Assembly: GCA_024809215.1 (NCBI GenBank)
Contig: JANUBW010000003.1
Location: 62,001 to 126,000, forward strand
Length of the DNA: 64,000 nt
From: Niastella sp. OAS944
GTDB taxonomy: Bacteria > Bacteroidota > Bacteroidia > Chitinophagales > Chitinophagaceae
Direction: 5' to 3'
Positions 51,048 to 60,263 of this stretch are shown piece by piece. The notes beneath the pieces were generated by a model, which saw nothing but the letters and a program-made list of their open reading frames with translations, was not told where the DNA came from and did not search any database. The stretch's first letter is position 1, and each line of letters starts with the position of its first letter. The translations under genes and the position numbers were made by a program.

Positions 51048-52103
51048 TTATGATAATACCACGGCCTCATATACACTTGTTTCAATTAGCGGTAAAACTA
51101 TCCTGAACACTTCGCCATCATCTGTTATACAAAGCTGCTCTTCTTTTTTAAGCAACTGATACCTGGTTATGAGGTTGGTTAATCCTGTTCTTTCTGAAGG
51201 CTCGGGCTTTCGTTTTCGTTGAATATTATTAGCAATTATGAGGTTATGCTTATCGTCGTTCGTTATAGTAACACACAACGGCATTTCGCGCGACACCACA
51301 TTGTGCTTTACGGCATTTTCTACCAGCAACTGCAACACAAAAGGCGGCAGCAGGTATTCATACTCCTGTTCGTCAATATCAATTTGCATTTGCAGCGAAT
51401 CGGCAAAGCGCGTCTTTAACATAAGCACATAGGAATTCAGGAATTTCAATTCGTCGCGCAACAGTGCCAGTTCGGTCTCTTTTTTACTAAGCAGGTAACG
51501 ATACACGGCCGACATTTCCATCACAAACTTTTCAGCCCGCTCGGCATCGCTGCCAATAAGCGAGGCCAGCGTATTGAGACTGTTGAAAAGAAAGTGCGGT
51601 TTTACCTGGTCTTTCAGAAATTGGTACTGACTGTTCATGTTTATCTGCTTCAACCTTTCCGATTCTGCATACAGCACCTTCCAGTTCTGAATATAATAAA
51701 GCCCTTCAAACAAACCCACCACTACGGCAGTGCCCAGTACGTTCAACCCAACCATAAACAGGTAATCCCAAAAAAGATCGCCCCATTTAATTTTATACAG
51801 GGGAAAGAAGCCAATGGCAACGGTAAATGCCTCTTCGAGCACCGGCACCAGTATTAAAAAAGGAATGCCGATCCTCAGCGCATACATCACCCGGCTTTTT
51901 GTATTTATAAGTCCGGGATATTTTTTACGCCCCAGGTTAAAGATCAACCGGGCGCTTTCGGTAGCGAGTATACAATAAAAAGCACTCATTATTACCACCA
52001 GCACGGCAGTACGTATATCGCGTATATACATGCCCATAAAGAACAACACTGTAAATAAGAAAAGAAAAATGGGCGAGTACAGCCTGATCTTTTTTTCATT
52101 CAT
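51048..52103 (-). CDS. LytS-type membrane sensor histidine kinase
   Basis: About 351 residues from MNEKKIRLYSPIFLFLFTVL (ATG at 52103); the frame to 52151 is a less likely start. Four transmembrane segments occupy residues 10-140. A His_kinase domain follows with FLKDQVKPHFLFNSLNTLAS near 185, containing the phosphorylated His, then the ATP-binding region (LPPFVLQLLVENAVKHN near 255 with the N-box). No periplasmic sensor domain, so the signal is probably sensed in the membrane. Forms a two-component pair with the LytTR regulator immediately downstream. Confidence 0.93.
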   Translation of the reverse strand: MNEKKIRLYSPIFLFLFTVLFFMGMYIRDIRTAVLVVIMSAFYCILATESARLIFNLGRKKYPGLINTKSRVMYALRIGIPFLILVPVLEEAFTVAIGFFPLYKIKWGDLFWDYLFMVGLNVLGTAVVVGLFEGLYYIQNWKVLYAESERLKQINMNSQYQFLKDQVKPHFLFNSLNTLASLIGSDAERAEKFVMEMSAVYRYLLSKKETELALLRDELKFLNSYVLMLKTRFADSLQMQIDIDEQEYEYLLPPFVLQLLVENAVKHNVVSREMPLCVTITNDDKHNLIIANNIQRKRKPEPSERTGLTNLITRYQLLKKEEQLCITDDGEVFRIVLPLIETSVYEAVVLS

Positions 52104-52172
52104 ACCGCTACTTTCTATTGGTTTAAAAACTTGGGGCCGGCAACTATGCAAATGTAGGCCATGTTAACAGGT

Positions 52173-52997
52173 TTATTCGGGCCATTTCAATACCTGTAAC
52201 AAAAGCTTCCAGCCATCTTTTTCATGGCCCCATACCCGCAGGTAGTTCTCTTTTTTACCCTGCAGCTTTACGGCTCCATATGCATAAAACAGATCGCCTG
52301 CTGCCGAAATAGCGCCCCCCAGATGTTCAAACTGCAAACCGGCCGGTATTTGTTTTAACCCGGTCTCAATGTCTTTTACAGTATGAAAAGGTTGATACCC
52401 CAGCAAATTGAACCACGAATCGCTGGTAATGTAAGCCAAAAATGACTGATAGCCTTTTTGATGCAGCTGGGTTATAAGCTCCTGCTCTATTTGTTGCCAG
52501 TTTATGTTTTCGGCAACAGGTACCAACTTACTATATACAAGCTGGTGCCGTTGCTGTTTGTATAACGAATGCGTATATCGGGCGCCCATATCAATGATCA
52601 CTTTCCATTCGCCCTGTTTATTCTTTACCCATATACTGGTATAACTGCCGCTTGCCTGTACATTGCCTGCAGGCGCATCCAATTGCTCAAACGGACCGGT
52701 TGAAAAGCCCAGATCACCAGAACCTGACATGCCTGTATAAACCGGTTTCCATAACAATTGCCCGCCGCCACCGCCCGGCAGTCCGCGCCAAAAACGTAAG
52801 CCATCATAGCCCTTTCCTTCATGAAATAAAAGGCTGTTGCTATCGAGGAAGTGCAGAAATGCAGTTCGGGCCCCGCTATCGGCCGACAGATTTGCAAATG
52901 CCTGTTCGGCCCGGGCTATTTCCTGCTGGGCGCTAACCGTTAACCGGCTGCCAAGTAATAGAATTATCAATAAGGGTTTAGCCAGTAAGTTTCTCAT
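52173..52997 (-). CDS. exported SnoaL/DUF4440-like protein
   Basis: 274 residues from MRNLLAKPLLIILLLGSRLT (ATG at 52997); the frame to 53069 lacks a signal-like start. A signal peptide ends near SAQQ. Two related NTF2-like halves are suggested: EQAFANLSADSGARTAFLHF near the start and ISAAGDLFYAYGAVKLQGKK near the end, with GSYTSIWVKNKQGEWKVIID and VWGHEKDGWKLLLQVL as matching strands. Such domains bind small molecules or are enzymes; the role here is unknown. Its upstream region to 53436 carries several palindromes. Confidence 0.75.
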   Translation of the reverse strand: MRNLLAKPLLIILLLGSRLTVSAQQEIARAEQAFANLSADSGARTAFLHFLDSNSLLFHEGKGYDGLRFWRGLPGGGGGQLLWKPVYTGMSGSGDLGFSTGPFEQLDAPAGNVQASGSYTSIWVKNKQGEWKVIIDMGARYTHSLYKQQRHQLVYSKLVPVAENINWQQIEQELITQLHQKGYQSFLAYITSDSWFNLLGYQPFHTVKDIETGLKQIPAGLQFEHLGGAISAAGDLFYAYGAVKLQGKKENYLRVWGHEKDGWKLLLQVLKWPE

Positions 52998-53203
52998 GTG
53001 TGTAGTTTTTGCCAACCCAATGCTACAACAAAATGCAGGGTATTGCTCCCCCTGTTGATCGAAATGCATAATTGGCGTACCGAAATGCAGGAGGCGGCCA
53101 ATAGCCTGTAGAAAGTACCGGCCTTGCCGGTATAACGATGCGGCTTATATGAACATAATGGGATTGTGGGTAAGTGAAATATGTGTACGCATTTGTGGAG
53201 GGT

Positions 53204-53273
53204 GTTCTACAATTACATATTAGTTCTACAATTGTTATAATGCTGAAAATGAGTGTTAATACATATTAACACT
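53204..53273. promoter_or_regulatory. direct and inverted repeats in a divergent intergenic region
   Basis: GTTCTACAATT occurs at 53204-53214 and again 19 bp on at 53223-53233. AGTGTTAAT at 53252-53260 and ATTAACACT at 53265-53273 form a perfect inverted repeat with a 4-bp spacer. This 439-bp region separates the exported protein (minus strand) from the small gene at 53437 (plus strand) and looks regulatory; no gene is seen in it. Confidence 0.5.
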
Positions 53274-53395
53274 TACTGTTGAAAAATAAATAACGCACTT
53301 ACCCTCAAAATTATACGATAAGATTTTCGCAGCACCCGTTGCACATTTTTTCGCAAAAAGCGGCAGGCGTCAGGTACCAAAGTCACGGTACACTC

Positions 53396-53413
53396 TTTGT
53401 AATATATTACAAA
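53396..53413. promoter_or_regulatory. perfect 18-bp palindrome before the small gene
   Basis: TTTGTAATATATTACAAA is fully self-complementary and lies 23 bp upstream of the GTG start at 53437, followed at once by an 8-bp palindrome ACAATTGT. A dimeric regulator would cover the promoter/leader of the small gene. Confidence 0.55.
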
Positions 53414-53436
53414 ACAATTGTGTACCTCGAGAATTT

Positions 53437-53628
53437 GTGAGCATGAAAGAAACGACCACCGATTATCTTATGATCCTCCACCGGCAATATATGGCGGAAG
53501 TTGGCAGGTTTATAAAGGCATTAAAGGAAAATGCGTCTCGTAATGAGCTTATACTCATCAGAACAAATGTGAAGAAGCTGCTAGCCGAAATAAGGCGATA
53601 CCCAATTAAGGGTAAGGACAATAAGTGA
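53437..53628 (+). CDS. small helical protein, unrecognised
   Basis: 63 residues if translation starts at GTG 53437, or 61 from the ATG at 53443. The sequence is amphipathic and basic towards the end (LHRQYMAEVGRFIKALKENA, KKLLAEIRRYPIKGKDNK) and should form two helices. There is no family match I can name. The palindrome just upstream and normal codon use argue that it is real. It could be an adaptor or regulator; this is unproven. Confidence 0.45.
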   Translation: MSMKETTTDYLMILHRQYMAEVGRFIKALKENASRNELILIRTNVKKLLAEIRRYPIKGKDNK

Positions 53629-53998
53629 ACACTACACAATACCACCCCGTTAGTAAGCGCTGCGTTACCACCGCCCCGCATCAATAAGTAGTATCACTTA
53701 CATGTTTATACGGAAATCACTCAGTAGCCATTCAAATAACAATTACATTTAGTAAACAGCACTGCATTACTTGTTTCTATAGAAGTAGCAATCTCCCCCG
53801 CGTTTCCCATTTCCTTATGCAAACCAGGTCATAGTTGGCCCCAAATTTTCATTATTTAAGTTGATTTATAATTTAAGACCCATTATGGGGTGTTGGGTTA
53901 TAGATTCCGGAAGTGGATATTCCGGTTTTCATCACAATTCTCTGGTCACCTTCCGGCGAATTGGCTGAAACTTAATCCATCACTTTAATTAAGCATCT
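53629..53998. other. intergenic region without a supported feature
   Basis: 370 bp upstream of the response-regulator gene. It is A/T-rich near its end (TTGATTTATAATTTAAG at about 53859), but no full -33/-7 pair, terminator or repeat was found. Confidence 0.4.
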
Positions 53999-54391
53999 AT
54001 GGAAAATCAATTGACTGTTGCCGTTGTTGACGATCATGCATTACTGCGTAAAGCGGTAAATTTCAGACTTACAAGTATGGGCTACAAAGTGGTTATTGAA
54101 GCAGAGAATGGAAAACAATTTCTCGATAAACTTGAAAGCTCACCCTCCCCCGACCTTTGTTTACTCGATATCAATATGCCGGAAATGAATGGTTTTGAAA
54201 CAGCTGTTGAGCTTAGGAAAAGAAGGCCGGGCATCAAGATCCTTTTCTTCTCCATGCAAAATGGAAGAACTTATATGAAGAAAGCAATGGAAATGGGTGC
54301 AGATGGTTACCTGTGTAAAGACGCTTCAACTGAAGAATTTACCAGAACGTTGAGCGCCCTGCTTCCGCAGCCCATGTCACAGGCAGTATAA
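53999..54391 (+). CDS. stand-alone response regulator receiver domain
   Basis: 130 residues, a single REC domain with no output domain: VAVVDDHALLRKAV with the acidic pair, LCLLDINMPEMNGFE with the phosphoacceptor Asp near 57, ILFFSMQNGRTYMKKA, and GYLCKDASTEEF with the conserved Lys near 106. The sequence resembles the receiver half of NarL-type regulators, but the gene stops after the receiver. It probably acts by protein interaction, like CheY/Spo0F types. No kinase gene lies next to it. Confidence 0.92.
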   Translation: MENQLTVAVVDDHALLRKAVNFRLTSMGYKVVIEAENGKQFLDKLESSPSPDLCLLDINMPEMNGFETAVELRKRRPGIKILFFSMQNGRTYMKKAMEMGADGYLCKDASTEEFTRTLSALLPQPMSQAV

Positions 54392-54452
54392 GTATTTAGT
54401 TTTAATTATAATCACTACAAGAAGGGTAACACCTGGCGTTATATGTTGGGTG

Positions 54453-54962
54453 TTATTTTTCTATCAGCCATTCAAAATAAATGTGCGGCACCTTCTTATA
54501 AACAATAAGGCCCATTTCGGTAAACCCGCACTTTTCATAGAACCCGCCAGCGCCGGCAATACCTTCATAAGCATCGAGCCTTATTGAATCACCCGTGAGC
54601 GCAGCAGCCATCGCCTTTGCCTTCTCAATTAATGCCCGCCCAACACCAATGCGCTGATAGCCTGGCCTAACAGCCATATCAACAAGATATATAGGCCGGT
54701 AAACAGGTGTAAAATAAGCAGGATCAATAACCCAGGGCCTCGAGGCTGTTAACCGCAATGTACCAACCACTTTACTGTCAACTTTGGCCACCAGTACTTT
54801 GGCCTTGCTCATATTATGCAGAATACCTCTTTTGGTAGCTACCGCACTCCATTGGCCCGGCCCATGCTTATCGGTAAGGTCTTGTGAGGCATCTGTGATC
54901 ACTTCAGCTATGGCTTCCGCATCATCTGTTGTAGCCAGGTATATTGAAACGTTTATATTCAC
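54453..54962 (-). CDS. GNAT family N-acetyltransferase
   Basis: 169 residues. The acetyl-CoA binding region is clear: YLVDMAVRPGYQRIGVGRAL near 93-112 (V-x-P-x-x-Q-x-x-G-x-G), followed by IRLDAYEGIAGAGGFYEKCG. The N-terminal part SIYLATTDDAEAIAEVI is typical of the fold. Substrate unknown. It stands alone on the minus strand, divergent from the gene at 55093. Confidence 0.92.
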   Translation of the reverse strand: MNINVSIYLATTDDAEAIAEVITDASQDLTDKHGPGQWSAVATKRGILHNMSKAKVLVAKVDSKVVGTLRLTASRPWVIDPAYFTPVYRPIYLVDMAVRPGYQRIGVGRALIEKAKAMAAALTGDSIRLDAYEGIAGAGGFYEKCGFTEMGLIVYKKVPHIYFEWLIEK

Positions 54963-55092
54963 TTATTAAAATTACGCAATCTGCCCGGCACGTTGAATAA
55001 ATAACACCGGCCTGCTCATGAACTTTGCCACCCTTTAGTTATTTTACAGTTGAGGCATAGTTATAACATTGAACCATCTGAAATAAACTACT

Positions 55093-55860
55093 ATGATCAC
55101 AGAAAATACCGTTCTCCAAAACAGCTTTTTCGATGAAGTGTATAACAGTTATGTTTTTCCCAATGTAGCTATTAACACAATACAACCGGAACATACATTA
55201 CCTGCCCACACCACCATGCCACAACATTATAAAGGCGCTTTTAAAAGCGATGACTACCTCGAAAGCTGGCTGCAACAGGTAGAGCAGTTAAGTATTGAAA
55301 AAAAGGAGGCATTGGCAGCTATGCTTAACGATTATCGCTCCATTGGTTTAATTGACGAATATCTTACCAATGATTTTGTAGAATACTTTTACGATGTGCA
55401 GGAAGAAGTGCCGCAGGTTGAGAACATTAAAGCGTCGGGTTTTATAACCACCTACTTTATAGCAAACTGCAGTAAACATATTGGATTAATACACGAGCTC
55501 TATCATCAGCCCTGGAATTTCGAAGAAATATTCAACACGTATTTTCTTCACAACCTGATGAACGCAGGCATAAACGACATACATGTGGTACAAAAAACGC
55601 AAAAAGATGGCGATCATTACTGGTACGACTTACAAATAAGCTCAACCGAAACCACACTGCACATAAATACATATGGCGATCGCGACGTGTTTGCACCTTT
55701 CGTACTGGCCATTAACAAACTTCTGCTTAACAAACCTATAAAGGAAAGATTTATAAGATCGATTGACACCAATGATATTGGTTTTTTGTTTATTGAACCG
55801 GCCAAAATTGCAACCATTGCAAATAAGTACAACCTGCGTTTTGTTGCCGTAAAACCGTAG
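55093..55860 (+). CDS. unrecognised protein upstream of the carboxylase genes
   Basis: 255 residues, no signal peptide or membrane segment. The N-terminal half is helical (YLESWLQQVEQLSIEKKEAL). The C-terminal half is alpha/beta with HYWYDLQISSTETTLHINTY near 176 and NDIGFLFIEPAKIATIANKY near 229. I know no family for it. It starts 50 bp before the biotin carrier gene on the same strand, so it may share a transcript with the carboxylase, but the gap also allows an independent promoter. Codon use is like its neighbours. Confidence 0.6.
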   Translation: MITENTVLQNSFFDEVYNSYVFPNVAINTIQPEHTLPAHTTMPQHYKGAFKSDDYLESWLQQVEQLSIEKKEALAAMLNDYRSIGLIDEYLTNDFVEYFYDVQEEVPQVENIKASGFITTYFIANCSKHIGLIHELYHQPWNFEEIFNTYFLHNLMNAGINDIHVVQKTQKDGDHYWYDLQISSTETTLHINTYGDRDVFAPFVLAINKLLLNKPIKERFIRSIDTNDIGFLFIEPAKIATIANKYNLRFVAVKP

Positions 55861-55910
55861 CAATTTCTATTGCATTCTCCAATTGCTTAAATTACAGAAA
55901 AATACTGCTG

Positions 55911-56399
55911 ATGCCCGCTAACGATTCGTATAAGATACTGGTCAATGGGTTTGTTTTCTACTTCACAAAAACCGACCTCGATACCCTTGACCTGATAAAT
56001 ATATCACCCACAGAATTTAACGCCATCAACAACAACCAATCGGTAAATGCCCGGTTGGTGAATGCCAGCCTGCTTAACAAAACATTTACTATTGAAACCG
56101 CCGGCGAAACGTTTGAGGTAGCAATAAAAGATGCTCTCGACCAAAAACTTGAGCAAATGGGTTTTGGTACTTCTGCCGGCAAACAGGTAAAAGAGATCAA
56201 AGCGCCCATGCCGGGACTGGTGCTTGAAATTAATGTAACTGATGGACAAGCGGTAAAAGAAGGCGATCGTATACTAATACTGGAAGCCATGAAAATGGAG
56301 AACAGTATATTGATACATGCCGACGCCACCATAAAAAAAGTGAATGTAAAAGCCGGGCAGGCGGTAGAAAAAGGACAGGTACTTGTTGAGCTGGAATAA
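55911..56399 (+). CDS. biotin carboxyl carrier protein of an acyl-CoA carboxylase
   Basis: 162 residues. The C-terminal 75 residues are a biotinyl domain: IKAPMPGLVLEINVTDGQAV near 98 and LEAMKMENS near 126, where the Lys of AMKM is biotinylated. The N-terminal 90 residues form the extra domain seen in propionyl-CoA carboxylase-type carriers of Bacteroidota. First gene of a three-gene set with biotin carboxylase (25 bp downstream) and the carboxyltransferase. Confidence 0.93.
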   Translation: MPANDSYKILVNGFVFYFTKTDLDTLDLINISPTEFNAINNNQSVNARLVNASLLNKTFTIETAGETFEVAIKDALDQKLEQMGFGTSAGKQVKEIKAPMPGLVLEINVTDGQAVKEGDRILILEAMKMENSILIHADATIKKVNVKAGQAVEKGQVLVELE

Positions 56400-56424
56400 C
56401 CTATTACCAAAAGCACAATTAACG

Positions 56425-57897
56425 ATGCAAAAAATACTTGTAGCCAACCGGGGAGAAATTGCCTTACGCATCATGCGCACCATAAACAGAATGGGCATTA
56501 AAACGGTTGCCATATACTCCGAGGCCGACCGCCACTCACCACATGTGCTGTTTGCCGATGAAGCAGTTTGTGTTGGCGCCGCCCCATCGAGCCAAAGCTA
56601 TTTAAATGGCGACCTCATTATTGACCTTGCCAAAAAGCTGAAAGTGGATGGCATTCATCCGGGTTATGGTTTCTTAAGCGAGAACGCTGCCTTCTCAAAA
56701 AAAGTAGAAGACGCAGGCATCACCTTTATTGGCCCCGGGCACGAAGCCATGCGTATAATGGGCAGCAAGCTGGCAGCCAAGGAATGTGTAAAGAAGTATA
56801 ACATTCCCATGGTGCCCGGCATTGATAAAGCCATAGATAATATTGCCGTTGCTAAAAAGATCGCTGCAGAGATAGGGTATCCTGTTCTTATAAAAGCATC
56901 GGCCGGCGGCGGCGGTAAAGGAATGCGTATAGCAGCCAAAGAAGCTGAGTTGGAAGAACAAATAGAACGCGCCACCAGCGAAGCACAATCATCGTTTGGC
57001 GATGGATCGGTATTTATAGAAAAATATGTTGCATCGCCCCGCCATATTGAAATACAGGTACTGGCCGATAACTATGGCAATACCGTTCATTTGTTTGAAC
57101 GGGAATGCAGTATACAACGCCGGCACCAAAAGGTGGTTGAAGAATCGCCCTCCTCCGTTCTTACACCTGAGCTTAGAAATAAAATGGGCGAGGCTGCAGT
57201 AATGGTGGCCAAATCATGTAACTACCGCAGTACAGGCACCGTAGAGTTTTTGCTCGATGAAGATCTTAATTTTTATTTTCTTGAAATGAATACCCGTTTA
57301 CAGGTTGAACATCCTGTAACGGAAATGATAACAGGTATTGACCTGGTGGAAGAACAAATTAAAATTGCCCGTGGCGAAAAGCTACGTTTTAAACAGAACG
57401 ACATTACCATCAACGGTCATGCGCTGGAATTACGGGTGTATGCAGAAGACCCGCTGAACGATTTTCTGCCTTCAACCGGCACACTCAACAAATACCAACA
57501 GCCAACAGGTGAAGGTATACGGGTAGACGATGGTTATACCGAAGGGATGGCCATACCGGTTTATTACGATCCCATGATAGCCAAACTAATAACCCATGGC
57601 AATAACCGCACAGAGGCTATTCAAAAAATGAAATTGGCAATTGTCGGATATCGTATTGAAGGCGTACAAACCACCTTGCCATTCGGCACATTTGTTATGG
57701 AACACGAGGCTTTTTTAAGCGGCCGGTTCGATACACAGTTCGTTCAAAAATATTATTCGCCCGAAAAGCTGCTGGCGCAGCAAAAAAACAAGGCCGCGCT
57801 GGCAGCTATGATCGCTTTAAAATACTGGCTGCAAAAACAAAATGAGGTAAAGGCAGCGGAGCCACTATCCACAAACTGGACCCTTCGGTCACATTAA
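56425..57897 (+). CDS. biotin carboxylase subunit
   Basis: 490 residues from [17 protein letters not shown] (ATG at 56425). The longer frame from 56383 overlaps the carrier gene and lacks homologous sequence. ATP-grasp features: [14 protein letters not shown] near 77, [14 protein letters not shown] near 158 (ATP loop), [20 protein letters not shown] near 286, and a C-terminal biotin-carboxylase-C domain. It carboxylates the biotin of the adjacent carrier protein using bicarbonate and ATP. Eleven bp separate it from the carboxyltransferase gene. Together they form a propionyl-CoA carboxylase-like enzyme; acetyl-CoA as substrate cannot be excluded. Confidence 0.94.
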   Translation: MQKILVANRGEIALRIMRTINRMGIKTVAIYSEADRHSPHVLFADEAVCVGAAPSSQSYLNGDLIIDLAKKLKVDGIHPGYGFLSENAAFSKKVEDAGITFIGPGHEAMRIMGSKLAAKECVKKYNIPMVPGIDKAIDNIAVAKKIAAEIGYPVLIKASAGGGGKGMRIAAKEAELEEQIERATSEAQSSFGDGSVFIEKYVASPRHIEIQVLADNYGNTVHLFERECSIQRRHQKVVEESPSSVLTPELRNKMGEAAVMVAKSCNYRSTGTVEFLLDEDLNFYFLEMNTRLQVEHPVTEMITGIDLVEEQIKIARGEKLRFKQNDITINGHALELRVYAEDPLNDFLPSTGTLNKYQQPTGEGIRVDDGYTEGMAIPVYYDPMIAKLITHGNNRTEAIQKMKLAIVGYRIEGVQTTLPFGTFVMEHEAFLSGRFDTQFVQKYYSPEKLLAQQKNKAALAAMIALKYWLQKQNEVKAAEPLSTNWTLRSH

Positions 57898-57908
57898 AAG
57901 AAGCCTGC

Positions 57909-59453
57909 ATGAAAAAAAATAAAACGGAAGTATTACAACAAAAGATAGAGAAAGGGAAACAGGGTGGTGGCGCTCACAGGAACGAGGCGCAACATAAAAA
58001 AGGAAAACTTACAGCACGTGAACGCATTACCCTGTTAATGGACCCCGGTTCGTTTGAAGAGATAGGTGCGCTGGTGCTCCATCGCACCAAGGATTTTGGT
58101 ATGGAGAGCCAGCAGTTTTATGGCGACGGCGTAATTACAGGTTATGGTACCGTAAACGGCAGACTGGTATATGTATTTGCGCAGGACTTCACCGTATTTG
58201 GCGGCGCCTTATCAGAAACGCATGCCGAAAAAATTTGCAAGGTGATGGACCTGGCGATGAAAACCGGTGCGCCTATGATAGGGCTAAACGATTCGGGCGG
58301 CGCCCGCATACAGGAAGGTGTAAGATCGTTGGGCGGTTATGCCGATATCTTCTATCGCAATGTACTGGCCTCGGGTGTAATACCACAGATCTCTGCTATT
58401 ATGGGCCCCTGTGCCGGCGGCGCCGTTTACTCACCCGCCATGACCGATTTCACGTTGATGGTAGAAAACACCAGCTATATGTTTGTGACCGGCCCTAACG
58501 TGGTAAAAACAGTTACCAATGAAGAAGTAAGTCCCGAAGAGTTGGGCGGCGCATCGGCACATTCCACCAAATCGGGCGTTACCCATCTTACTGCTGCCAA
58601 TGATGTAGCGTGTATTGAAGAAATAAAAACGCTGCTGAGCTATATACCGCAGAACTGCGAAGACACTACTCCTAAAGTTCCTTATACGCTCGGTGATGAA
58701 ACAAGACCAGTGCTGGAAACAATAGTACCCGAAAGTAACAATCAACCTTACGATATGCGGGCGGTGATAGCGGGCATTTGTGATGAAGGTTCTTTCTTTG
58801 AAATTCACCCTGACTATGCCACAAACATAGTGATCGGCTTTGCACGGCTGGCAGGCAGAAGTATTGGTATTGTTGCCAATCAGCCTATAAGCCTTGCCGG
58901 TGTGCTTGATATTGATAGTTCAAAAAAGGCGGCGCGGTTCACCCGCTTTTGCGATTGCTTTAATATTCCCTTGCTGGTGTTGGTTGATGTGCCTGGCTTT
59001 TTACCCGGCACCGACCAGGAGTGGCATGGCATTATTACCAATGGCGCCAAGTTGTTGTATGCATTTAGCGAAGCAACGGTACCGCGGGTTACGGTGATCA
59101 CCCGTAAGGCGTATGGTGGTGCTTATGATGTAATGAATTCAAAACATATTGGGGCCGACATGAACTATGCCTGGCCTACCGCCGAAATTGCAGTGATGGG
59201 CGCCAAAGGCGCCAGTGAGATCATCTTTAAAAAAGAAATTTCCGAAGCGGCCGACCCGGCCCAAAAGCTGGCCGAAAAAGAAGCAGAATATGCCGAGAAG
59301 TTTGCTACACCTTACCTGGCAGCTGAACGAGGATTTGTTGATGAAGTAATAGAACCTAAATATACACGTGCCAAACTTATAAAAGCCTTTGCCATGTTAG
59401 AAAATAAGGTGGCAACCTTGCCCAGGAAGAAACATGGGAATATACCGTTGTAG
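57909..59453 (+). CDS. acyl-CoA carboxylase beta subunit (propionyl-CoA carboxylase type)
   Basis: 514 residues, the normal length for PccB-type carboxyltransferases. [20 protein letters not shown] near 30, [20 protein letters not shown] near 90, [14 protein letters not shown] near 120, [18 protein letters not shown] near 163 and [18 protein letters not shown] near 365 are all conserved. It transfers CO2 from biotin to the acyl-CoA. With its partners it would feed propionyl-CoA into the methylmalonyl-CoA/succinyl-CoA route. Last gene of the three-gene set; 44 bp further on an unrelated gene begins. Confidence 0.95.
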   Translation: MKKNKTEVLQQKIEKGKQGGGAHRNEAQHKKGKLTARERITLLMDPGSFEEIGALVLHRTKDFGMESQQFYGDGVITGYGTVNGRLVYVFAQDFTVFGGALSETHAEKICKVMDLAMKTGAPMIGLNDSGGARIQEGVRSLGGYADIFYRNVLASGVIPQISAIMGPCAGGAVYSPAMTDFTLMVENTSYMFVTGPNVVKTVTNEEVSPEELGGASAHSTKSGVTHLTAANDVACIEEIKTLLSYIPQNCEDTTPKVPYTLGDETRPVLETIVPESNNQPYDMRAVIAGICDEGSFFEIHPDYATNIVIGFARLAGRSIGIVANQPISLAGVLDIDSSKKAARFTRFCDCFNIPLLVLVDVPGFLPGTDQEWHGIITNGAKLLYAFSEATVPRVTVITRKAYGGAYDVMNSKHIGADMNYAWPTAEIAVMGAKGASEIIFKKEISEAADPAQKLAEKEAEYAEKFATPYLAAERGFVDEVIEPKYTRAKLIKAFAMLENKVATLPRKKHGNIPL

Positions 59454-59497
59454 GGTTAACTATTTTAGATTATTTTGGATGACACAACACAGTTATC

Positions 59498-60205
59498 ATG
59501 TTCAATTTTTTCCGAAAAAAGAAAAAAGATCAAACACCACCTCCGTCAGTATTTCAAAACGATTTAATCGGCCGAGACGAATCCATTCCAGATACACCAG
59601 AGTGTTTTGGACCTAAATGCATTTGGTTTGCCATTCCTTCAGAAAACCCGTTACAGGTTGCAGAAACCATGAACCTTGGCCACCTTGAACCCTGTAACTG
59701 GTATGTTGGGGTAAGAAAAGCTTATGAAGGTGAAATATTTGTTACACCGCCCGTAGATGGTTATACGATGGTACTTGGCTGGGGGCTGCCTACCGGCGAT
59801 ACACCTGGCGAGATCGAGAAAGTAAAAAATGTGCTTTCAACTTTGAGCAATGTATTTGGCGAAGCGCAGTATTTCGGCACTCACCGCACTTCAGGTTTTT
59901 GTACATGGATGAAAGCTGTAAATGGTAACGTCATTCGTGTGTACGGCTATGCCGATGGAGAAAATTTAATTGTTGAAGGCGAGCCTACTGAATATGAGGC
60001 AGGACTTAATTTGCTAAATACTTTTTCAGAAGAAGCAAAACAGAAAGACTATTATTCAAGAGAAGACATTACACATCCCCATGAGTCAACTGTAATGGAG
60101 ATTGCCGCTAACTGGAGCATTGACCCCTCTGAACTTCATAAAAGAAAAGATCTACAACCAGGCTTAGGCTATTTGAGTAAAACTGATATTTTCTGGAAAG
60201 CTTAA
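59498..60205 (+). CDS. uncharacterised protein family, 235 residues
   Basis: Starts MFNFFRKKKKDQTPPP, a basic stretch followed by a folded alpha/beta domain. Repeated-looking motifs: NWYVGVRKAYEGEIFVTPPV near 67, YTMVLGWGLPTGD near 88, AQYFGTHRTSGFCTWMKAV near 126 and RVYGYADGENLIVEGEPTEYE near 149. From memory, similar sequences exist in many phyla as proteins without assigned function, sometimes near toxin-like genes. I cannot name the family. There is no signal peptide. It follows the carboxylase genes after 44 bp and ends at a strong bidirectional terminator. Confidence 0.75.
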   Translation: MFNFFRKKKKDQTPPPSVFQNDLIGRDESIPDTPECFGPKCIWFAIPSENPLQVAETMNLGHLEPCNWYVGVRKAYEGEIFVTPPVDGYTMVLGWGLPTGDTPGEIEKVKNVLSTLSNVFGEAQYFGTHRTSGFCTWMKAVNGNVIRVYGYADGENLIVEGEPTEYEAGLNLLNTFSEEAKQKDYYSREDITHPHESTVMEIAANWSIDPSELHKRKDLQPGLGYLSKTDIFWKA

Positions 60206-60212
60206 TAAAAAA

Positions 60213-60257
60213 AAGGTGGCCACCCTTGTTTGACTCGTAAACAAGAGTGGCCACCTT
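60213..60257. terminator. bidirectional terminator between convergent genes
   Basis: AAGGTGGCCAC at 60213-60223 pairs with GTGGCCACCTT at 60247-60257, and an inner TTGTTT/AAACAA stem extends it, with runs of A before and T after. It separates the gene at 59498 from RtcB. Confidence 0.92.
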
Positions 60258-60263
60258 TATCTT

